DNA of 42,190 bases from a virus: the IMG/VR virus record IMGVR_UViG_3300034012_002645, positions 1-42,190 of that record; one strand, 5' to 3'. The notes under the pieces were generated by a model, which saw only the letters and a list, made by a program, of their open reading frames with translations, was not told where the DNA came from and ran no database searches. Of this stretch, positions 42,188-42,190 are shown one piece after another. Each line of letters begins with the position of its first letter. Positions within the stretch are counted from its first letter, which is position 1. The position numbers and the translations under genes were made by a program.

Positions 42188-42190
42188 AGA
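42064..42190. repeat. Terminal direct repeat, right copy
   Basis: Identical to 1-127. See the left copy; it marks a circular genome. Confidence 0.9.

Overview
The window looks like one complete, circular temperate phage genome of the short-tailed (podovirus-like) kind. Bases 1-127 are repeated exactly at 42064-42190, so the unique length is 42,063 bp and the ends are an assembly cut through a circle. The DNA is GC-rich. The lysis genes (amidase, small membrane proteins, a small lipoprotein) suggest a Gram-negative host. The only direct pointer to the host is 39 bases matching the 5' half of a tRNA-Arg(ACG) gene beside the integrase. I cannot name the host from sequence alone.

Layout. A control region at about 1680-1748 separates two divergent units, each headed by a ribbon-helix-helix (RHH) DNA-binding protein. 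The rightward unit (1749-4822) holds an RHH protein, a RadC-like JAB protein and seven small unknown genes. Four of these genes share almost identical leader and spacer cassettes. Everything else is on the minus strand. Read in the direction of transcription from 1670, it runs: RHH protein, tiny genes, a MerR/excisionase-like protein, a HTH protein (possible small terminase), then through the contig ends to a replication protein (41259-40363), many tiny coupled genes, DnaB helicase, a stand-alone RNA polymerase alpha-CTD-like protein, a cytosine-C5 methyltransferase locus, large terminase, metallophosphoesterase, a HEXXH protein, scaffold, major capsid protein, portal, tail adaptor, several fibre genes, lysis cassette, tail nozzle, internal/ejection proteins ending in a 2089-residue giant, then attP, integrase and a lipoprotein/membrane-protein pair.

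How it works together. Replication appears to borrow the host polymerase, since I see a helicase and a replication-initiator-like protein but no DNA polymerase. Virion assembly uses a terminase, portal, scaffold and an SU10-like capsid protein. Integration uses a tyrosine recombinase next to a tRNA-derived att core. Many genes overlap by 4 nt (ATGA/GTGA) or 1 nt (TAATG). This pattern supports several genes shorter than 60 codons that are annotated here.

Most unusual features: (1) the methyltransferase gene is fully overlapped by a second 272-codon frame on the same strand with its own coupled start; (2) blocks of usually four heptamers (28 bp) fill most minus-strand intergenic gaps and lie just upstream of genes lacking a Shine-Dalgarno sequence; (3) palindromic GGTAGGG elements sit inside genes or supply their stop codons; (4) near-identical intergenic cassettes separate the radC-unit genes; (5) an RHH/RHH divergent switch; (6) the free-standing alpha-CTD.
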